From NCBI RefSeq assembly GCF_947488565.1, contig NZ_CANKZC010000001.1:62001-126000 (forward strand): a stretch of DNA of 64,000 bases. Reading direction: 5' to 3'. Position numbers and translations under genes: made by a program. This document shows positions 45,944-56,383 of the stretch, in pieces. Numbering within the stretch: the first letter of the stretch is position 1; each line of letters opens with the position of its first letter. Below the pieces are notes generated by a model, which had not been told where the DNA came from, searched no databases, and worked only from the letters and a program-made list of their open reading frames with translations. This stretch comes from an uncultured Psychrobacter sp. (GTDB lineage: Bacteria > Pseudomonadota > Gammaproteobacteria > Pseudomonadales > Moraxellaceae).

Positions 45944-47989
45944 TTACTTATCAAACACACTACCTTGCTCAAGCGTAATATCATCATCATGCTCTTGCAT
46001 ACGCCAAGGTAAAATGTCTGGCGACACATTGACAAAGTGTAGATATTTCTCAAACTGATCGATGATATCGTTAATCACCGACTCTGATTGATAGCCATAC
46101 AAATCATAGGTTTGACCACCACGGCGCAGATATACTTCAGCACGGTGGTGATGTTCTTGTGGTAAAGTATTGGCCATATCTTCAGTATAATAATCAGGAA
46201 TCTCATGCTCGGACAAACGAACCTCGTACCAGAACTCAACGTTATCACCACGTCTTAATTCAAGCACTGCACGATCATTAACCTCATCATAATTCACCTC
46301 AGGTAACCAGCCTGTCTCTTCAAACTTTTCTGCAACTTCATGCATTGAAGATAAAACCGTGCCTTTAATATAGTCCAGCACCTTGTCGCGCGTTGGTTGA
46401 TGGGTTATATAATCAATACGGTCACGCCATGCATCTAGTTTGAGTAAATGCGGTGGCAGATGGTTGTCATTGGCTAAGCTCTCGTTGCGATGCCCCTCGA
46501 TACGTAGCGCACGCCACATACCAAACGTAGAGATCAATATGATGACCGCAAAAGGTAGCGCGCTGACGATAGCAGCAGTTTGTAGGGCACTCAGACCGCC
46601 AGCAATCAGTAGCGCTGCCGCGACTGCACCTTCAGTTACCACCCAAAACGAACGCTGCCACCACGGCGTATCACTGCGTCCACCTGCAGCAAGTGAGTCA
46701 ATGACCAGCGACCCTGAATCCGATGACGTCACAAAGAAGGTGATAATCAATAGAACCGTTAATGATGAAACTATCTGTGTAAACGGCAAATTCTCTAACA
46801 GTTTAAACAATGCTATCGCTTGGTTATTTTGCACCTCCCCAATCAAAGCATCGTAACCATCAACCATAATCATATGTAGCGCGGTATCACCGAATACTGA
46901 AAACCAAAAGAATGTAAACAGCGTTGGTACTAGCATCACACCCAGTACAAACTCACGAATGGTACGACCACGACTAATCTTAGCAATAAACAAACCGACA
47001 AATGGCGCCCATGCGATCGTCCAAGCAAAGATAAATAACGTCCAACTACCAATCCAATCACTCGACCGATAAGCTTGCAAACTAAAAGTACGCTCAACAA
47101 TATTGCCCAAATAGCTACCCGTATTTTCCATAAAGGCATTTAAGATAAATACTGATGGACCGACGACAAATACAAATAGCATCAGCGCTGTTGCCAAGAC
47201 CATGTTTAGGATAGACAACCGTTTAACACCCTTATCCATTCCAGCCAGTACAGAGACGAGCGCCGCTGCCGTAACCAAAGCGATAATAATGACTTGCACT
47301 GTCGTGCTTACTGGCACCGTGTTAGGTAATAAGTAATTCAAACCTGCATTGATTTGCGCTACCGATAAACCCAAACTGGTGGCAATACCGAACATCGTGC
47401 CTACAATCGCAAACACGTCAACCGTATGCCCAATAGGCCCATGAATTTTGTCACCAATTAATGGATATAACGTTGAGCGCACTGACAATGGCAACCCATG
47501 ACGAAAAGAGAAATATGCCAATGACAAACCTACCACGCCATATATCGCCCAAATGTGGAATCCCCAATGAAAATAGGCAATCTGCATCGCCTCTTTAGCA
47601 GCAGCAATCGTTTGAGGCTCTGAGAGTGGCGGACTGGCAAAATGTAGCACAGGTTCAGCGACACCATAAAATAGCAACGCAATGCCGTAACCTGCTGAAA
47701 ATAGCATGGCAAACCATTCAAGAAAATTATACTCAGCCTCTGCATGGTCAGGACCCAGCTTAATACCGCCATAAGGCGAAAAGGCTAAAGCAATAATAAA
47801 CATCAAAAATATAGCGACTGCCAACATATAAAACCAACCGAAAGTATCGGTGGTAAACGCCAGTACTGAACTAAATAACTCGCCAGCAGCTTCTGGATTG
47901 ATTGCGGTGCCAATTACCAATAGCAGCATTATGGCAGCAGCTGGTACAAATACTGGCAACAAAATAGTGGAGCGAGGTAATTTACTCAT
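45944..47989 (-). CDS. BCCT family betaine/choline/carnitine transporter (second copy)
   Basis: A 681-residue paralogue of the carrier encoded at 43646-45688, with the same 12-helix plus C-terminal domain layout and very similar sequence throughout. The start at 47989 (MSKLPRS) was chosen because it aligns with the neighbour's start (MSKLSRS) and gives nearly equal length; ATGs at 47998 and 48040 are in frame. Differences cluster in the C-terminal domain and in some loops. Substrates may differ (for example choline versus betaine), or the copies may respond to different osmotic levels. A terminator follows. Confidence 0.94.
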   Translation of the reverse strand: MSKLPRSTILLPVFVPAAAIMLLLVIGTAINPEAAGELFSSVLAFTTDTFGWFYMLAVAIFLMFIIALAFSPYGGIKLGPDHAEAEYNFLEWFAMLFSAGYGIALLFYGVAEPVLHFASPPLSEPQTIAAAKEAMQIAYFHWGFHIWAIYGVVGLSLAYFSFRHGLPLSVRSTLYPLIGDKIHGPIGHTVDVFAIVGTMFGIATSLGLSVAQINAGLNYLLPNTVPVSTTVQVIIIALVTAAALVSVLAGMDKGVKRLSILNMVLATALMLFVFVVGPSVFILNAFMENTGSYLGNIVERTFSLQAYRSSDWIGSWTLFIFAWTIAWAPFVGLFIAKISRGRTIREFVLGVMLVPTLFTFFWFSVFGDTALHMIMVDGYDALIGEVQNNQAIALFKLLENLPFTQIVSSLTVLLIITFFVTSSDSGSLVIDSLAAGGRSDTPWWQRSFWVVTEGAVAAALLIAGGLSALQTAAIVSALPFAVIILISTFGMWRALRIEGHRNESLANDNHLPPHLLKLDAWRDRIDYITHQPTRDKVLDYIKGTVLSSMHEVAEKFEETGWLPEVNYDEVNDRAVLELRRGDNVEFWYEVRLSEHEIPDYYTEDMANTLPQEHHHRAEVYLRRGGQTYDLYGYQSESVINDIIDQFEKYLHFVNVSPDILPWRMQEHDDDITLEQGSVFDK

Positions 47990-48170
47990 AAAAGACATTG
48001 TCCTCAAATTAAAGGCACTTTTATCGAACGAAAAACTCATTCGTATAGGTGAAGTAGAACAAACGCGCCCAATAAAACATGTTTTTTACCACACTATCCA
48101 ATCAAACCCCAGATATAAGCTTATCTTGTAACACTAATTTAACGCTTGTTACATGACTATTACCAAGCAA

Positions 48171-48196
48171 TAAAAAAGGTAGCTTGTCAGCTACCT
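48171..48196 (-). terminator. Intrinsic terminator of the HIT gene
   Basis: An 8-bp perfect stem (48177-48184 with 48189-48196) with 4-base loop, followed on the minus strand by a run of six T. It lies about 85 bp after the HIT stop. Confidence 0.82.
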
Positions 48197-48280
48197 CTTT
48201 ATATCTATCCCGGGTTTATTAGGACTTAACGCCTTTATCTGATGTAATTAATTTATATAACCCAAAAAAATAGCACTCTA

Positions 48281-48724
48281 TTAAAAATCTGAAATCGCTG
48301 CTGCAAGTTTCTGTGCCATATTAGCAAGCGCTTCGCCATCCGCTTGTTTGGCAGCATGAATACCCAACTCATGTATGTTTCCCGGTATTAGGTGCACATG
48401 GTAATGAAACACTGTTTGTCCTGCTTGTGCGCCATTTAGCTGCATCTGAATAATACCTTCACGCGCAAATACCTGACGCTGCGCTTGCATCACCTTTTTA
48501 GAAGTCATCAACACAGCTGCTGCATACTCTGGCTCAAGATCTGCCAAATCAATGGCCTTTTGCTTAGGGATGACCAGTACATGACCTTCTGCCTGCGGCA
48601 TGATGTCCATAAAAGCGAGCGTTTTATCATCTTCGTACACCTTATGGTGCGGAATATCGCTGTTTAACATTTTGGCAAAGATGTTATTGTCATCGTACTT
48701 GACTACTTGATTATCTTGACTCAT
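48281..48724 (-). CDS. HIT family nucleotide hydrolase
   Basis: A 147-residue protein with the histidine triad HYHVHL (His107, His109, His111) and the N-terminal FMDIMPQAEGHVLVIPK. HIT proteins hydrolyse nucleoside phosphoramidates or adenylated molecules. The sequence fits the HinT/Hit-like bacterial group. No link with neighbours is evident. Confidence 0.92.
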   Translation of the reverse strand: MSQDNQVVKYDDNNIFAKMLNSDIPHHKVYEDDKTLAFMDIMPQAEGHVLVIPKQKAIDLADLEPEYAAAVLMTSKKVMQAQRQVFAREGIIQMQLNGAQAGQTVFHYHVHLIPGNIHELGIHAAKQADGEALANMAQKLAAAISDF

Positions 48725-48967
48725 TATATTATTCCTTAAATATTTATTAGCGGTTAATACGTTGTCTTATCTGGTTACCTATTATCTGCCATATATAGTG
48801 GACGAAATAGAGCCTGAGTACAAGTTACCTTCTCACTATTATCGTTTATAACAAGGTGTATTTATCAAATATTAAATCGCTATATCGATCGTTTAAACAC
48901 TTATTTTGTTCGCGATGTATGCGCTTTAAATGTTATATTAAACCTTCACTCTGCCAATGCTAGGTTT

Positions 48968-49732
48968 ATGAATTTGACTACCCTACCTACTCAGTTATCA
49001 TCCCATTCTAATGCCGATACATTTTCTAACTCTGATAAACTATCATCTGCATCGTCAGATTATGTGGATTCATCAGTAAGTGGTGCCGTCCCAAAAACTA
49101 TCGCGCCAAATGCCATCATTTTGGCTGACGCTCTAACTGATACAACCATCAGCTGGCGCATTCATAACTGTAAAATTAGTGAAAAAACGCTCACTCAAGA
49201 TATGCCTTTGGCGTTTTTATATTACTACGACAGTTTAGATGACGCGATCAAACAGACTCATCCGTTAACACCCGCCCTACTTGCTCAGTTTAATACACCT
49301 ATGACAGCCAGTGAGGCCGCCAAGCTCATCGGTATTGATAAGGCGCTTATCACCAGCCCGTGGCATGTAAAAGTTATTGGCTCGCTGGTTGTGTTTAGCG
49401 AAGCGCTGCAATTAGCGGTACGCCTACATTGGACAAATACGGGCAAAGCAACGCAGCAGGTATATACCAAAGACGCAGACGACGCTATGACAGCGGCTTT
49501 TAAAGAATGGCAGTTTTTTGGCCGTGTGGATGTACTATATAAAAATGACAAGCAAGATTTGGTCAGTATTGATGAGCAAAGCACAAATGATGAGGCGTTA
49601 ATCATCATTAATGCTAGTACAGACTATCAACAGCTATTGGCTACTCATGCTTTAACGATTGTCGCTAAGCTAGAAACGGATAAAGCAGAATTGCCTTGGT
49701 TTGAAGCAGCCATTCTAGAACGAATCGCCTAA
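48968..49732 (+). CDS. Protein of unknown function
   Basis: A 254-residue soluble protein with no signal peptide or membrane helix. The first 45 residues are Ser/Thr/Asp-rich and probably disordered. The rest (about 46-254) looks like a compact mixed fold, with AIILADALTDTTISWRIHN and a middle helix-rich part (TASEAAKLIGIDKALI). I do not recognise a family. No ribosome site of note is seen before the ATG; a shorter start cannot be excluded. It lies about 200 bp before ilvD on the same strand with no terminator seen between. Confidence 0.65.
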   Translation: MNLTTLPTQLSSHSNADTFSNSDKLSSASSDYVDSSVSGAVPKTIAPNAIILADALTDTTISWRIHNCKISEKTLTQDMPLAFLYYYDSLDDAIKQTHPLTPALLAQFNTPMTASEAAKLIGIDKALITSPWHVKVIGSLVVFSEALQLAVRLHWTNTGKATQQVYTKDADDAMTAAFKEWQFFGRVDVLYKNDKQDLVSIDEQSTNDEALIIINASTDYQQLLATHALTIVAKLETDKAELPWFEAAILERIA

Positions 49733-49929
49733 GCATATGACGCCAGTTTTTATGTAAGACATCTTCACATTACCCATGAATTGTTTTTAGTTATTCATAT
49801 CTAATGGTATGGTAACGTCTTAGTATTATTCACTAGTATTCACTTTGTATAAAAAGCACACTATAAACATCAAAGCTAAAGCTGAGGCTATATTTTTAAC
49901 GAGTCTCGCCTATTTGTAAGGAATATCAT

Positions 49930-51840
49930 ATGGATTATCGCTCAAAAACCTCTACCGGTGGTCGTAATATGGCAGGTGCCCGCGCACTATGGCGCGCCAC
50001 TGGCATGACTGATGGCGACTTTGGCAAGCCGATTATCGCGATTGCCAACTCATTTACTCAGTTTGTACCTGGACACGTACATTTAAAAGATCTTGGACAA
50101 ATGGTAGCGCGTGAAATCGAAAAAGCGGGCGGTGTGGCAAAAGAGTTTAATACCATCGCCGTCGATGATGGTATCGCAATGGGTCATAGCGGTATGTTGT
50201 ATTCGCTGCCAAGTCGTGACCTCATCGCTGACTCGGTAGAGTACATGGTCAATGCTCACTGCGCTGATGCGTTGGTCTGTATCTCTAACTGCGACAAGAT
50301 CACCCCTGGCATGCTGATGGCTGCCATGCGCCTAAATGTGCCTGTGGTGTTTGTCTCTGGCGGGCCAATGGAAGCGGGTAAAGTTGTCGCTAGTACCGTT
50401 GCTCGCAGTCACAATAACGACGGTGGCAGCGACGTACATGCAACTGACAGTAAAGGCAACGCCATTCGTAAGCTTGACCTTGTTGATGCGATGATGGATG
50501 CCGCTGATGACACCATTAGCGATGAAGATGTCTTGGCTATTGAAAGCTCAGCGTGCCCAACTTGTGGCTCTTGCTCTGGTATGTTTACTGCCAACTCAAT
50601 GAACTGTTTGACCGAAGCCTTGGGGTTATCATTGCCTGGCAATGGATCTTTATTAGCAACTCATGCATTACGCCGCGAGTTATTCTTAGAAGCAGGTCGC
50701 ACGATTGTATCTTTGGCCAAACGCCGCTATGAGCAGGACGATGATTCGGTATTGCCGCGCTCTATTGCGACCAAAGCCGCCTTTGAAAATGCAATGAGCT
50801 TAGATATTGCGATGGGCGGCTCGACCAATACTATCTTGCATCTATTGGCTGCGGCAAATGAAGCAGAAGTAGATTTTAAAATGGCAGATATCGACCGTTT
50901 GAGTCGCGGTGTCCCTTGTCTCTCTAAAGTCGCTCCTGCTTCGCAAAAATATCATATGGAAGATGTACACCGTGCTGGCGGCGTGATGGCATTACTTGCT
51001 GAGCTTGATCGAGCAGGATTACTTACCACCGATATACCGACTATCCATAGCGCCTCCATGAAAGCAGCCATCGATAAATGGGATATCATGAATCCTGATA
51101 ATACTGAGGCGCGCGCCCGCTACATTGCTGCACCTGGTGGCGTACGTACCACTGAGGCGTTTTCACAGTCAAAAGAATGGCCCAACCTTGACGTCAACCG
51201 TGAGTCAGGCTGTATTCGTAGCGTCAAGCATGCCTATTCAGCAGATGGTGGCCTTGCCGTACTCTATGGCAATATCGCTGAGCGTGGCTGCGTGGTCAAA
51301 ACTGCTGGCGTCGATGAAAGCATCTTAACCTTCACTGGTCGTGCGCGTATTTTTGAATCACAAGATGCAGCCGTAGCAGCTGTGCTTGATGATCAAATCG
51401 TAGCGGGTGACGTGGTTATTATCCGCTTCGAAGGTCCAAAAGGGGGTCCTGGCATGCAAGAGATGCTGTATCCAACCACCTATCTTAAATCAAAAGGCTT
51501 GGGTAAAGAATGTGCGCTACTCACTGATGGCCGCTTCTCTGGTGGTACATCAGGCTTATCTATCGGTCACGCCAGTCCAGAAGCTGCTGAAGGCGGTGCG
51601 ATTGGTCTGGTTGAAGAAGGCGATACCATCCATATTGATATTCCAAACCGTACCATCAATATGCAGGTCAGTGATGCAGACCTAGCCGCACGTCGCGCCG
51701 CAATGGAAGCACGCGGCCGCGATGCATGGAAGCCTGTGAGTCGTGAGCGTTATGTCACACCTGCCCTACGTGCTTATGCTGCTATGACGACCAGTGCAGA
51801 CACGGGTGCGATACGAGATGTGAGTCAAGTGGAGCGCTAA
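49930..51840 (+). CDS. ilvD: Dihydroxy-acid dehydratase
   Basis: A 636-residue Fe-S dehydratase of valine, leucine and isoleucine synthesis. Cluster ligands are seen: Cys121 in [10 protein letters not shown] and the [10 protein letters not shown] block (Cys209, 212, 215). [14 protein letters not shown] is present near the C-terminus. Length is in the long (4Fe-4S) IlvD range. AAGGA lies upstream and a terminator follows. An azlCD exporter for the same amino acids is in the window, but 33 kb away. Confidence 0.98.
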   Translation: MDYRSKTSTGGRNMAGARALWRATGMTDGDFGKPIIAIANSFTQFVPGHVHLKDLGQMVAREIEKAGGVAKEFNTIAVDDGIAMGHSGMLYSLPSRDLIADSVEYMVNAHCADALVCISNCDKITPGMLMAAMRLNVPVVFVSGGPMEAGKVVASTVARSHNNDGGSDVHATDSKGNAIRKLDLVDAMMDAADDTISDEDVLAIESSACPTCGSCSGMFTANSMNCLTEALGLSLPGNGSLLATHALRRELFLEAGRTIVSLAKRRYEQDDDSVLPRSIATKAAFENAMSLDIAMGGSTNTILHLLAAANEAEVDFKMADIDRLSRGVPCLSKVAPASQKYHMEDVHRAGGVMALLAELDRAGLLTTDIPTIHSASMKAAIDKWDIMNPDNTEARARYIAAPGGVRTTEAFSQSKEWPNLDVNRESGCIRSVKHAYSADGGLAVLYGNIAERGCVVKTAGVDESILTFTGRARIFESQDAAVAAVLDDQIVAGDVVIIRFEGPKGGPGMQEMLYPTTYLKSKGLGKECALLTDGRFSGGTSGLSIGHASPEAAEGGAIGLVEEGDTIHIDIPNRTINMQVSDADLAARRAAMEARGRDAWKPVSRERYVTPALRAYAAMTTSADTGAIRDVSQVER

Positions 51841-51870
51841 CTACAGAGCAGCTATCCAAATTTTTGAAAC

Positions 51871-51896
51871 AAACCAGCTTTTATGCTGGTTTTTTT
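51871..51896 (+). terminator. Intrinsic terminator of ilvD
   Basis: An 8-bp perfect stem (51871-51878 with 51885-51892) and a run of nine T. Confidence 0.9.
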
Positions 51897-52071
51897 CACC
51901 AAAAAACAACGCAGCTGCCGTTTTGATAACGATTTTTTGCGAAACTTATTGCGTTTTTTCGTCACTATAGGTTTTTGATCGCTTTCATAGATTACGTTTA
52001 TGTTCTACATCTTACAACTTCTACAGATTGCTATTATCAACTTTCCATATTAAATTTTAAAAATATTTTAA

Positions 52072-53349
52072 ATGGACCAAGCGGCATACATAAACCTTAT
52101 GATTGAAAATTATAATTTATTCTTATTAGTTTGCGGCATCGCTTTTTTATTTGGTGCTGTTTTTCCTATTATATTTAAGCCCCTACCCTTATCTCTACCC
52201 ATGCTCCAAGTTACTTTTGGCATTGTGATTGGCTATTTATGGCTTTCATTGTCGTTTCTGGACCCCATGGAGCACGGCATTATTATCGAAAAACTCACTG
52301 AGATTGTGGTGCTGGTATCACTGGTTGGAGCCGGCATCAAAATTGATACGCCATTGTCTTGGCGACTGTGGCGTCCTACTGTACGATTATTACTTATTAC
52401 TATGCCTATTGGTATTTTTGCAATGGCTGTCTTAGGCTATTATGCTTTTGGTTTAACCATAGGTGCAGCAATTTTACTAGGGGCCGTGCTGGCGCCTACT
52501 GACCCTGTATTGGCATCTAGCATTCAAGTTGGACCGCCTAATACTGGGGGCGAAGACGCGCCACGTTTTACCTTGACATCAGAGGCCGGACTCAATGATG
52601 GCTTGGCATTTCCCTTTGTATATCTGGCCATCAAGATCGCTGAAGCTTATAATGAAGGTCAAGGCTTCTCAGGTGAACTACTTTGGTCATGGTTTACACA
52701 TGACGTATTGTGGAAGATTGGTGCAGGCCTAATAGTCGGCATAGTCGTTGGAAAAGCTTTGGCAAAAGTGGTTTTTTCTAGGCATACTCGTGAAACTACT
52801 ATCTCGCAAGGTTATGTGGTCATTGCATTGACGCTATTGGCCTATGGCCTAGCTGAATATATACACAGTTATGGTTTTATTGCTGTCTTTATTGCCGCTT
52901 TTGCTTTTCGCCGCTCAGAGCATGAACATAGTTACCATGAAAAACTACATGATTTTGCTGAGCAGTCAGAAGGTCTATTGATGTCCTTAGTACTGGTAGC
53001 TTTTGGCATACTTATTGGACAAGGGTTGCAATCAGGTGTTGAGCTGACATGGCGAGTCTATATTGTCAGTTTTGCTTTCTTACTACTTATCCGTCCGCTA
53101 GGTGGTATTATTGCTCTAACAGGACTGAACCTACCTCGAACAGAAAAATATGCGATATCTGCCCTTGGTATTAGAGGTATTGGTACTTTATATTATTTAT
53201 CCTATGCGCTTAATCATGGATTTTTTGGTGAAGAGGATGCACTTAAGCTTTGGGTGGTATGCTCTATTGTTATCTTGGCCTCTATCTTCATGCATGGTTT
53301 AAGTGCGCCCAAATTATTAAAGATGACCGCCAATAAACCACGCTCATAG
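52072..53349 (+). CDS. CPA1-type cation:proton antiporter
   Basis: A 425-residue membrane protein with about 12-13 helices. Family motifs: APTDPVLAS (Asp144) in the ion path and SEAGLNDGLAFPFVYL (Glu171, Asn175, Asp176). This is the CPA1 Na+(K+)/H+ antiporter pattern (NhaP-like). It should keep internal Na+ and pH in balance, in line with the osmolyte carriers elsewhere in the window. No ribosome site is seen before the ATG; a second in-frame ATG at 52099 is possible. Exact ion specificity cannot be read. Confidence 0.88.
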   Translation: MDQAAYINLMIENYNLFLLVCGIAFLFGAVFPIIFKPLPLSLPMLQVTFGIVIGYLWLSLSFLDPMEHGIIIEKLTEIVVLVSLVGAGIKIDTPLSWRLWRPTVRLLLITMPIGIFAMAVLGYYAFGLTIGAAILLGAVLAPTDPVLASSIQVGPPNTGGEDAPRFTLTSEAGLNDGLAFPFVYLAIKIAEAYNEGQGFSGELLWSWFTHDVLWKIGAGLIVGIVVGKALAKVVFSRHTRETTISQGYVVIALTLLAYGLAEYIHSYGFIAVFIAAFAFRRSEHEHSYHEKLHDFAEQSEGLLMSLVLVAFGILIGQGLQSGVELTWRVYIVSFAFLLLIRPLGGIIALTGLNLPRTEKYAISALGIRGIGTLYYLSYALNHGFFGEEDALKLWVVCSIVILASIFMHGLSAPKLLKMTANKPRS

Positions 53350-53377
53350 TTCAAGTTTGTAACCTCAATTCGTATGC

Positions 53378-54787
53378 TTAATCTGTATCGATTAAATCTA
53401 ATACCGCTTCCGTCAGTGCAAACTGGCGGATATCATTTAGCATAGTTACATCAAAATTGTGTATAAAGGCGAAAGACAGCTGTCGATCAGGATCGCACCA
53501 AGCGACCGAGCCGTTATAGCCCATGTGTCCAAAACCCGCTTTGGTGTCGGCACAAACGCTAAACAAACGATGATAGCCCAAGCGCCAATGCATATGCGCT
53601 GGCATGACCGCATCCATTCCTAATACCTGCGGTTTAGATAATTCAGCAAAGGTAGCTTTATCGATTAGAGTCTGCCCTTGCCAAGTGCCGCCATTGGCTA
53701 GCATGGCATAGATAGTGGCTAATGCCTGTGCAGAAGCAACGCCATTGGCTGCTGGAATAACTGCCTGTAGCGTTTGACGATTATAGTAATCTATAGGTTG
53801 CTTGCCGGCTGGTATGAGAGCAGCCTTATAGTTCTTTAAATTTAACTGATTTGTATTAAGGTATAGACGGTTGATCTGAGCGGTATCTAGTATAGACAAT
53901 TCTTCTGTATTTTTGTCATCATTATATTCTTCAACTGTTTGAAATTTGGCTGCATGCTGTTTCCAGCATTGGTAACTTGACAGAGTTGCATAGGTACGTA
54001 ATGTATGTTCAGAGTCCGGTTTTAATACAGGCTTATTTCGACGAGAACGAAGCTGGGGACGCTCTACACTATCTACACTATGATCTTGCGTTGAAGCCCC
54101 AAAATCCTTAACCAATACAGCCACTGTATCTACCTTATCGCTTGACACACCAAAGTAGCAGCTATTAGCAATACCTAGCGGCTCCGTTAGATAATAACGT
54201 AACGCTTCGGCCAGCGTCATATCGGTGACCGCTTCTATGACACCTCCTAATATCCAGCCATAAACCAGCGCACTATAAGCACTATCATATCGCGTTGCAT
54301 CCTCAGGCAAGGTTATGGGCATTGCAGCGACCTTAGCAAGCATACTGTCCCATTCGAGCAAGGTTTCGCTATCAGCATCAATACTATTGATCGAAAACAA
54401 ATTGGCTTGGTGCGACATTAATAAGCGTAAAGTGATATCAGCTTTGTCATTGGAGGCAAACTTGGGCCAATAGTTGGCAATTGGTCTGTCATAATCAAGT
54501 AATTTTTGTGACACTAAGACATGGACCAACGTTGCTAATATGCCTTTGCCCGTTGAAAAATTTAGGGATAAAGTTTCTGGTTGCCAAGAGACATTGGGCT
54601 GCGCCATACCGACACTGGCCTGTGCAATACACTGACCATCTTGATAAACGACCAGTGATCCACCTGCTGGGGCATCATCTAGCTGTAAATCGGTCAGTAA
54701 TTGTTGTAGGCGCTGCTGTGTCTTGGTATTAATACTACCGTTTCGATCATAGCTGTTAGCAGTATCTTGCATTGTCGTTTTACTCAC
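53378..54787 (-). CDS. Serine hydrolase of the beta-lactamase (class C-like) family
   Basis: A 469-residue protein with the SxxK motif Ser78-Thr-Gly-Lys81, a tyrosine motif at Tyr171 (YSALVYGW), and a GHMGYNGS stretch near the C-terminus in the place of KTG. This fits family VIII esterases/EstB-like enzymes. No signal peptide is seen, so it should be cytoplasmic, which argues against a role as a beta-lactamase. About 100 extra hydrophilic residues (about 222-325) separate the middle and end motifs. It converges with the antiporter gene, 28 bp apart. Confidence 0.85.
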   Translation of the reverse strand: MSKTTMQDTANSYDRNGSINTKTQQRLQQLLTDLQLDDAPAGGSLVVYQDGQCIAQASVGMAQPNVSWQPETLSLNFSTGKGILATLVHVLVSQKLLDYDRPIANYWPKFASNDKADITLRLLMSHQANLFSINSIDADSETLLEWDSMLAKVAAMPITLPEDATRYDSAYSALVYGWILGGVIEAVTDMTLAEALRYYLTEPLGIANSCYFGVSSDKVDTVAVLVKDFGASTQDHSVDSVERPQLRSRRNKPVLKPDSEHTLRTYATLSSYQCWKQHAAKFQTVEEYNDDKNTEELSILDTAQINRLYLNTNQLNLKNYKAALIPAGKQPIDYYNRQTLQAVIPAANGVASAQALATIYAMLANGGTWQGQTLIDKATFAELSKPQVLGMDAVMPAHMHWRLGYHRLFSVCADTKAGFGHMGYNGSVAWCDPDRQLSFAFIHNFDVTMLNDIRQFALTEAVLDLIDTD

Positions 54788-54837
54788 TTATTAATTATCA
54801 CTTGGTTTTTGATGATAGATAGTTTTACTAGACAATA

Positions 54838-54865
54838 ATAAAAAAGGCCACCCACTGGTCGCCTT
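54838..54865 (-). terminator. Intrinsic terminator of the phosphatase-like gene
   Basis: On the minus strand AAGGC-ACC pairs with GGT-GCCTT (one mismatch) around a 4-base loop, followed by six T. It lies about 30 bp after the stop at 54897. Confidence 0.82.
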
Positions 54866-54896
54866 CTAAAAACACACTTTTAACCCTACTATCAAA

Positions 54897-55412
54897 TTAA
54901 CGCGGTACTAGCAATCGATTATGCACCTCTTGCTCAAGACCAGCCAGTCCATGACTACGTCCGCGCTCCATAGCAGTATCCATCTTGCGACCACGTAGCC
55001 AGCCAGCACGCAAGGCAATTGCTGCCCCTGCTCTATTCCCAGACCCGCAGTGCAATGCGGTTTTTTTGCCATGATACTGGCGCAGTATATTATCAAACGC
55101 TAAGATATTGAGCTGCTTTAAATCTTTGGCACTACTTATAGGTAGCTGTTCGTAATGCATGCCAGCGCGCGTTACCGCCTCTGACTCATCGAAACTAAGC
55201 TCATCATCAGGCTGCAAATTAATGACAAGCTCAACCCCTGCAGCTGCTAACGCTTTTACCTTGGACTCATCAAGCGCACCGCAAACGATTGTCTGTTCAT
55301 CAGGGCGAAAATAAGGCTCAAGTACCTCTGAAAGATTCATACCATTGTCAGCTACCGGGTATTGATTATCGTCTTCATCTGTAAAGGATTGGGCATTTGT
55401 ATTTAAAATCAT
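54897..55412 (-). CDS. Phosphatase-like protein, DUF442 / beta-lactamase hydrolase-like
   Basis: A 171-residue protein. The domain (about 38-150) shows GVELVINLQPDDE, AGMHYEQLPI and the P-loop HCGSGNRAGA with Cys122 and Arg127. The Cys-to-Arg spacing is four residues, as in DUF442-type (TIGR01244) proteins, not five as in standard tyrosine phosphatases. Relatives occur fused to sulphur dioxygenase-like enzymes. The role may be phosphatase or sulphur transfer. It follows the MaoC gene by about 55 bp, in the same direction. Confidence 0.8.
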   Translation of the reverse strand: MILNTNAQSFTDEDDNQYPVADNGMNLSEVLEPYFRPDEQTIVCGALDESKVKALAAAGVELVINLQPDDELSFDESEAVTRAGMHYEQLPISSAKDLKQLNILAFDNILRQYHGKKTALHCGSGNRAGAAIALRAGWLRGRKMDTAMERGRSHGLAGLEQEVHNRLLVPR

Positions 55413-55468
55413 AGTCGTATATATATTGGTTAGATATTAAGATTTAATCTGATTTGAGACTATACTGA

Positions 55469-56383
55469 TTAATCTTCTGAAATTAACTTAACAACACCAG
55501 CAAGATGCGGCTTGTCGTTTTTGGCGCTGTATAAGCCAAAGTTACAATGATCGTCAGTAGTATCAAGCTTGGCTACCGATTCAGCAATCAGCTCAACCTC
55601 AGATGGCAAAAAGATAGGTAACTTGAATGATACTTCAGCAGTATAGGCATCAGGTAATTCGCCCATCATTGCCAAACATTTGGCCTTAGACCACATTCCA
55701 TGAGCAATAGCTTTAGGAAACCCAAAAGCTCGTGCCGATAAAGGATGTAAATGAATAAGGTTAAAGTCCCCAGATATAAAGGCATAGCGACGTCCGATAT
55801 CTTCTGGCACCTCAAAGATCGCATGGGTTCCTTCTTCATCGACCATTGGTTTAACCGTTACCGGACGCGGCTTGTTTTTGCTAATTGCATTGCTAGCAGG
55901 TTTTTTACCACGAGCCAAATACGTCGAGACCCCTTCCCAAATGACATCATCTTGTGACTTGACCGTAGTCACAAAGTCAAACTGCTGGCCTTGCGCATGA
56001 TCACGTAAGTTATCGAAAGACACGGACATAGCGATTGTCTCACGCTCGCCAATAGGACGATACTGCGTCACACTATTATCTACATGCACCAGCCCTAACA
56101 TCGCAAAAGGAAATGGTTCTTTAACCATCATATTCATCTGTAAGGCTTGAGAGAGCACAGAAAAATAAGTAATAGGGATTTTACCATCATCAGCAAAACC
56201 GCAAATCTTACGGTAATCTTCTAAATTATCTTGATCGATGTGCAAATCATTCACATAGTAGGTCGCTTGTGGCAGCTCATCTTTGCCAACTTTTGCGTTG
56301 TCACCGATAGGCAACAGGCTCTTTATAATATTAGCGTAAGTGGTATGCGCTTTTGGCAACGCATCATAGTGTTTATCTGACAT
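55469..56383 (-). CDS. MaoC family (R)-hydratase, HtdX-like
   Basis: A 304-residue protein with two hot-dog halves. The second half shows the hydratase-2 motif: ISGDFNLIHLHP (Asp and His) and AHGMWSKA. Such enzymes hydrate trans-2-enoyl-CoA or dehydrate (R)-3-hydroxyacyl thioesters. The ATG at 56383 was chosen because AGGA lies eight bases upstream; the frame extends to 56428. It follows the FabG-type reductase gene, with a terminator between them, and the phosphatase-like gene comes next. Confidence 0.88.
   Translation of the reverse strand: MSDKHYDALPKAHTTYANIIKSLLPIGDNAKVGKDELPQATYYVNDLHIDQDNLEDYRKICGFADDGKIPITYFSVLSQALQMNMMVKEPFPFAMLGLVHVDNSVTQYRPIGERETIAMSVSFDNLRDHAQGQQFDFVTTVKSQDDVIWEGVSTYLARGKKPASNAISKNKPRPVTVKPMVDEEGTHAIFEVPEDIGRRYAFISGDFNLIHLHPLSARAFGFPKAIAHGMWSKAKCLAMMGELPDAYTAEVSFKLPIFLPSEVELIAESVAKLDTTDDHCNFGLYSAKNDKPHLAGVVKLISED

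Noticed and set aside
49733..49929. Leader-peptide attenuator before ilvD
   Set aside because: No short frame rich in Ile, Leu or Val codons followed by a terminator was seen.
53378..54787. Beta-lactamase
   Set aside because: No signal peptide and no KTG motif; the pattern fits family VIII esterases better.
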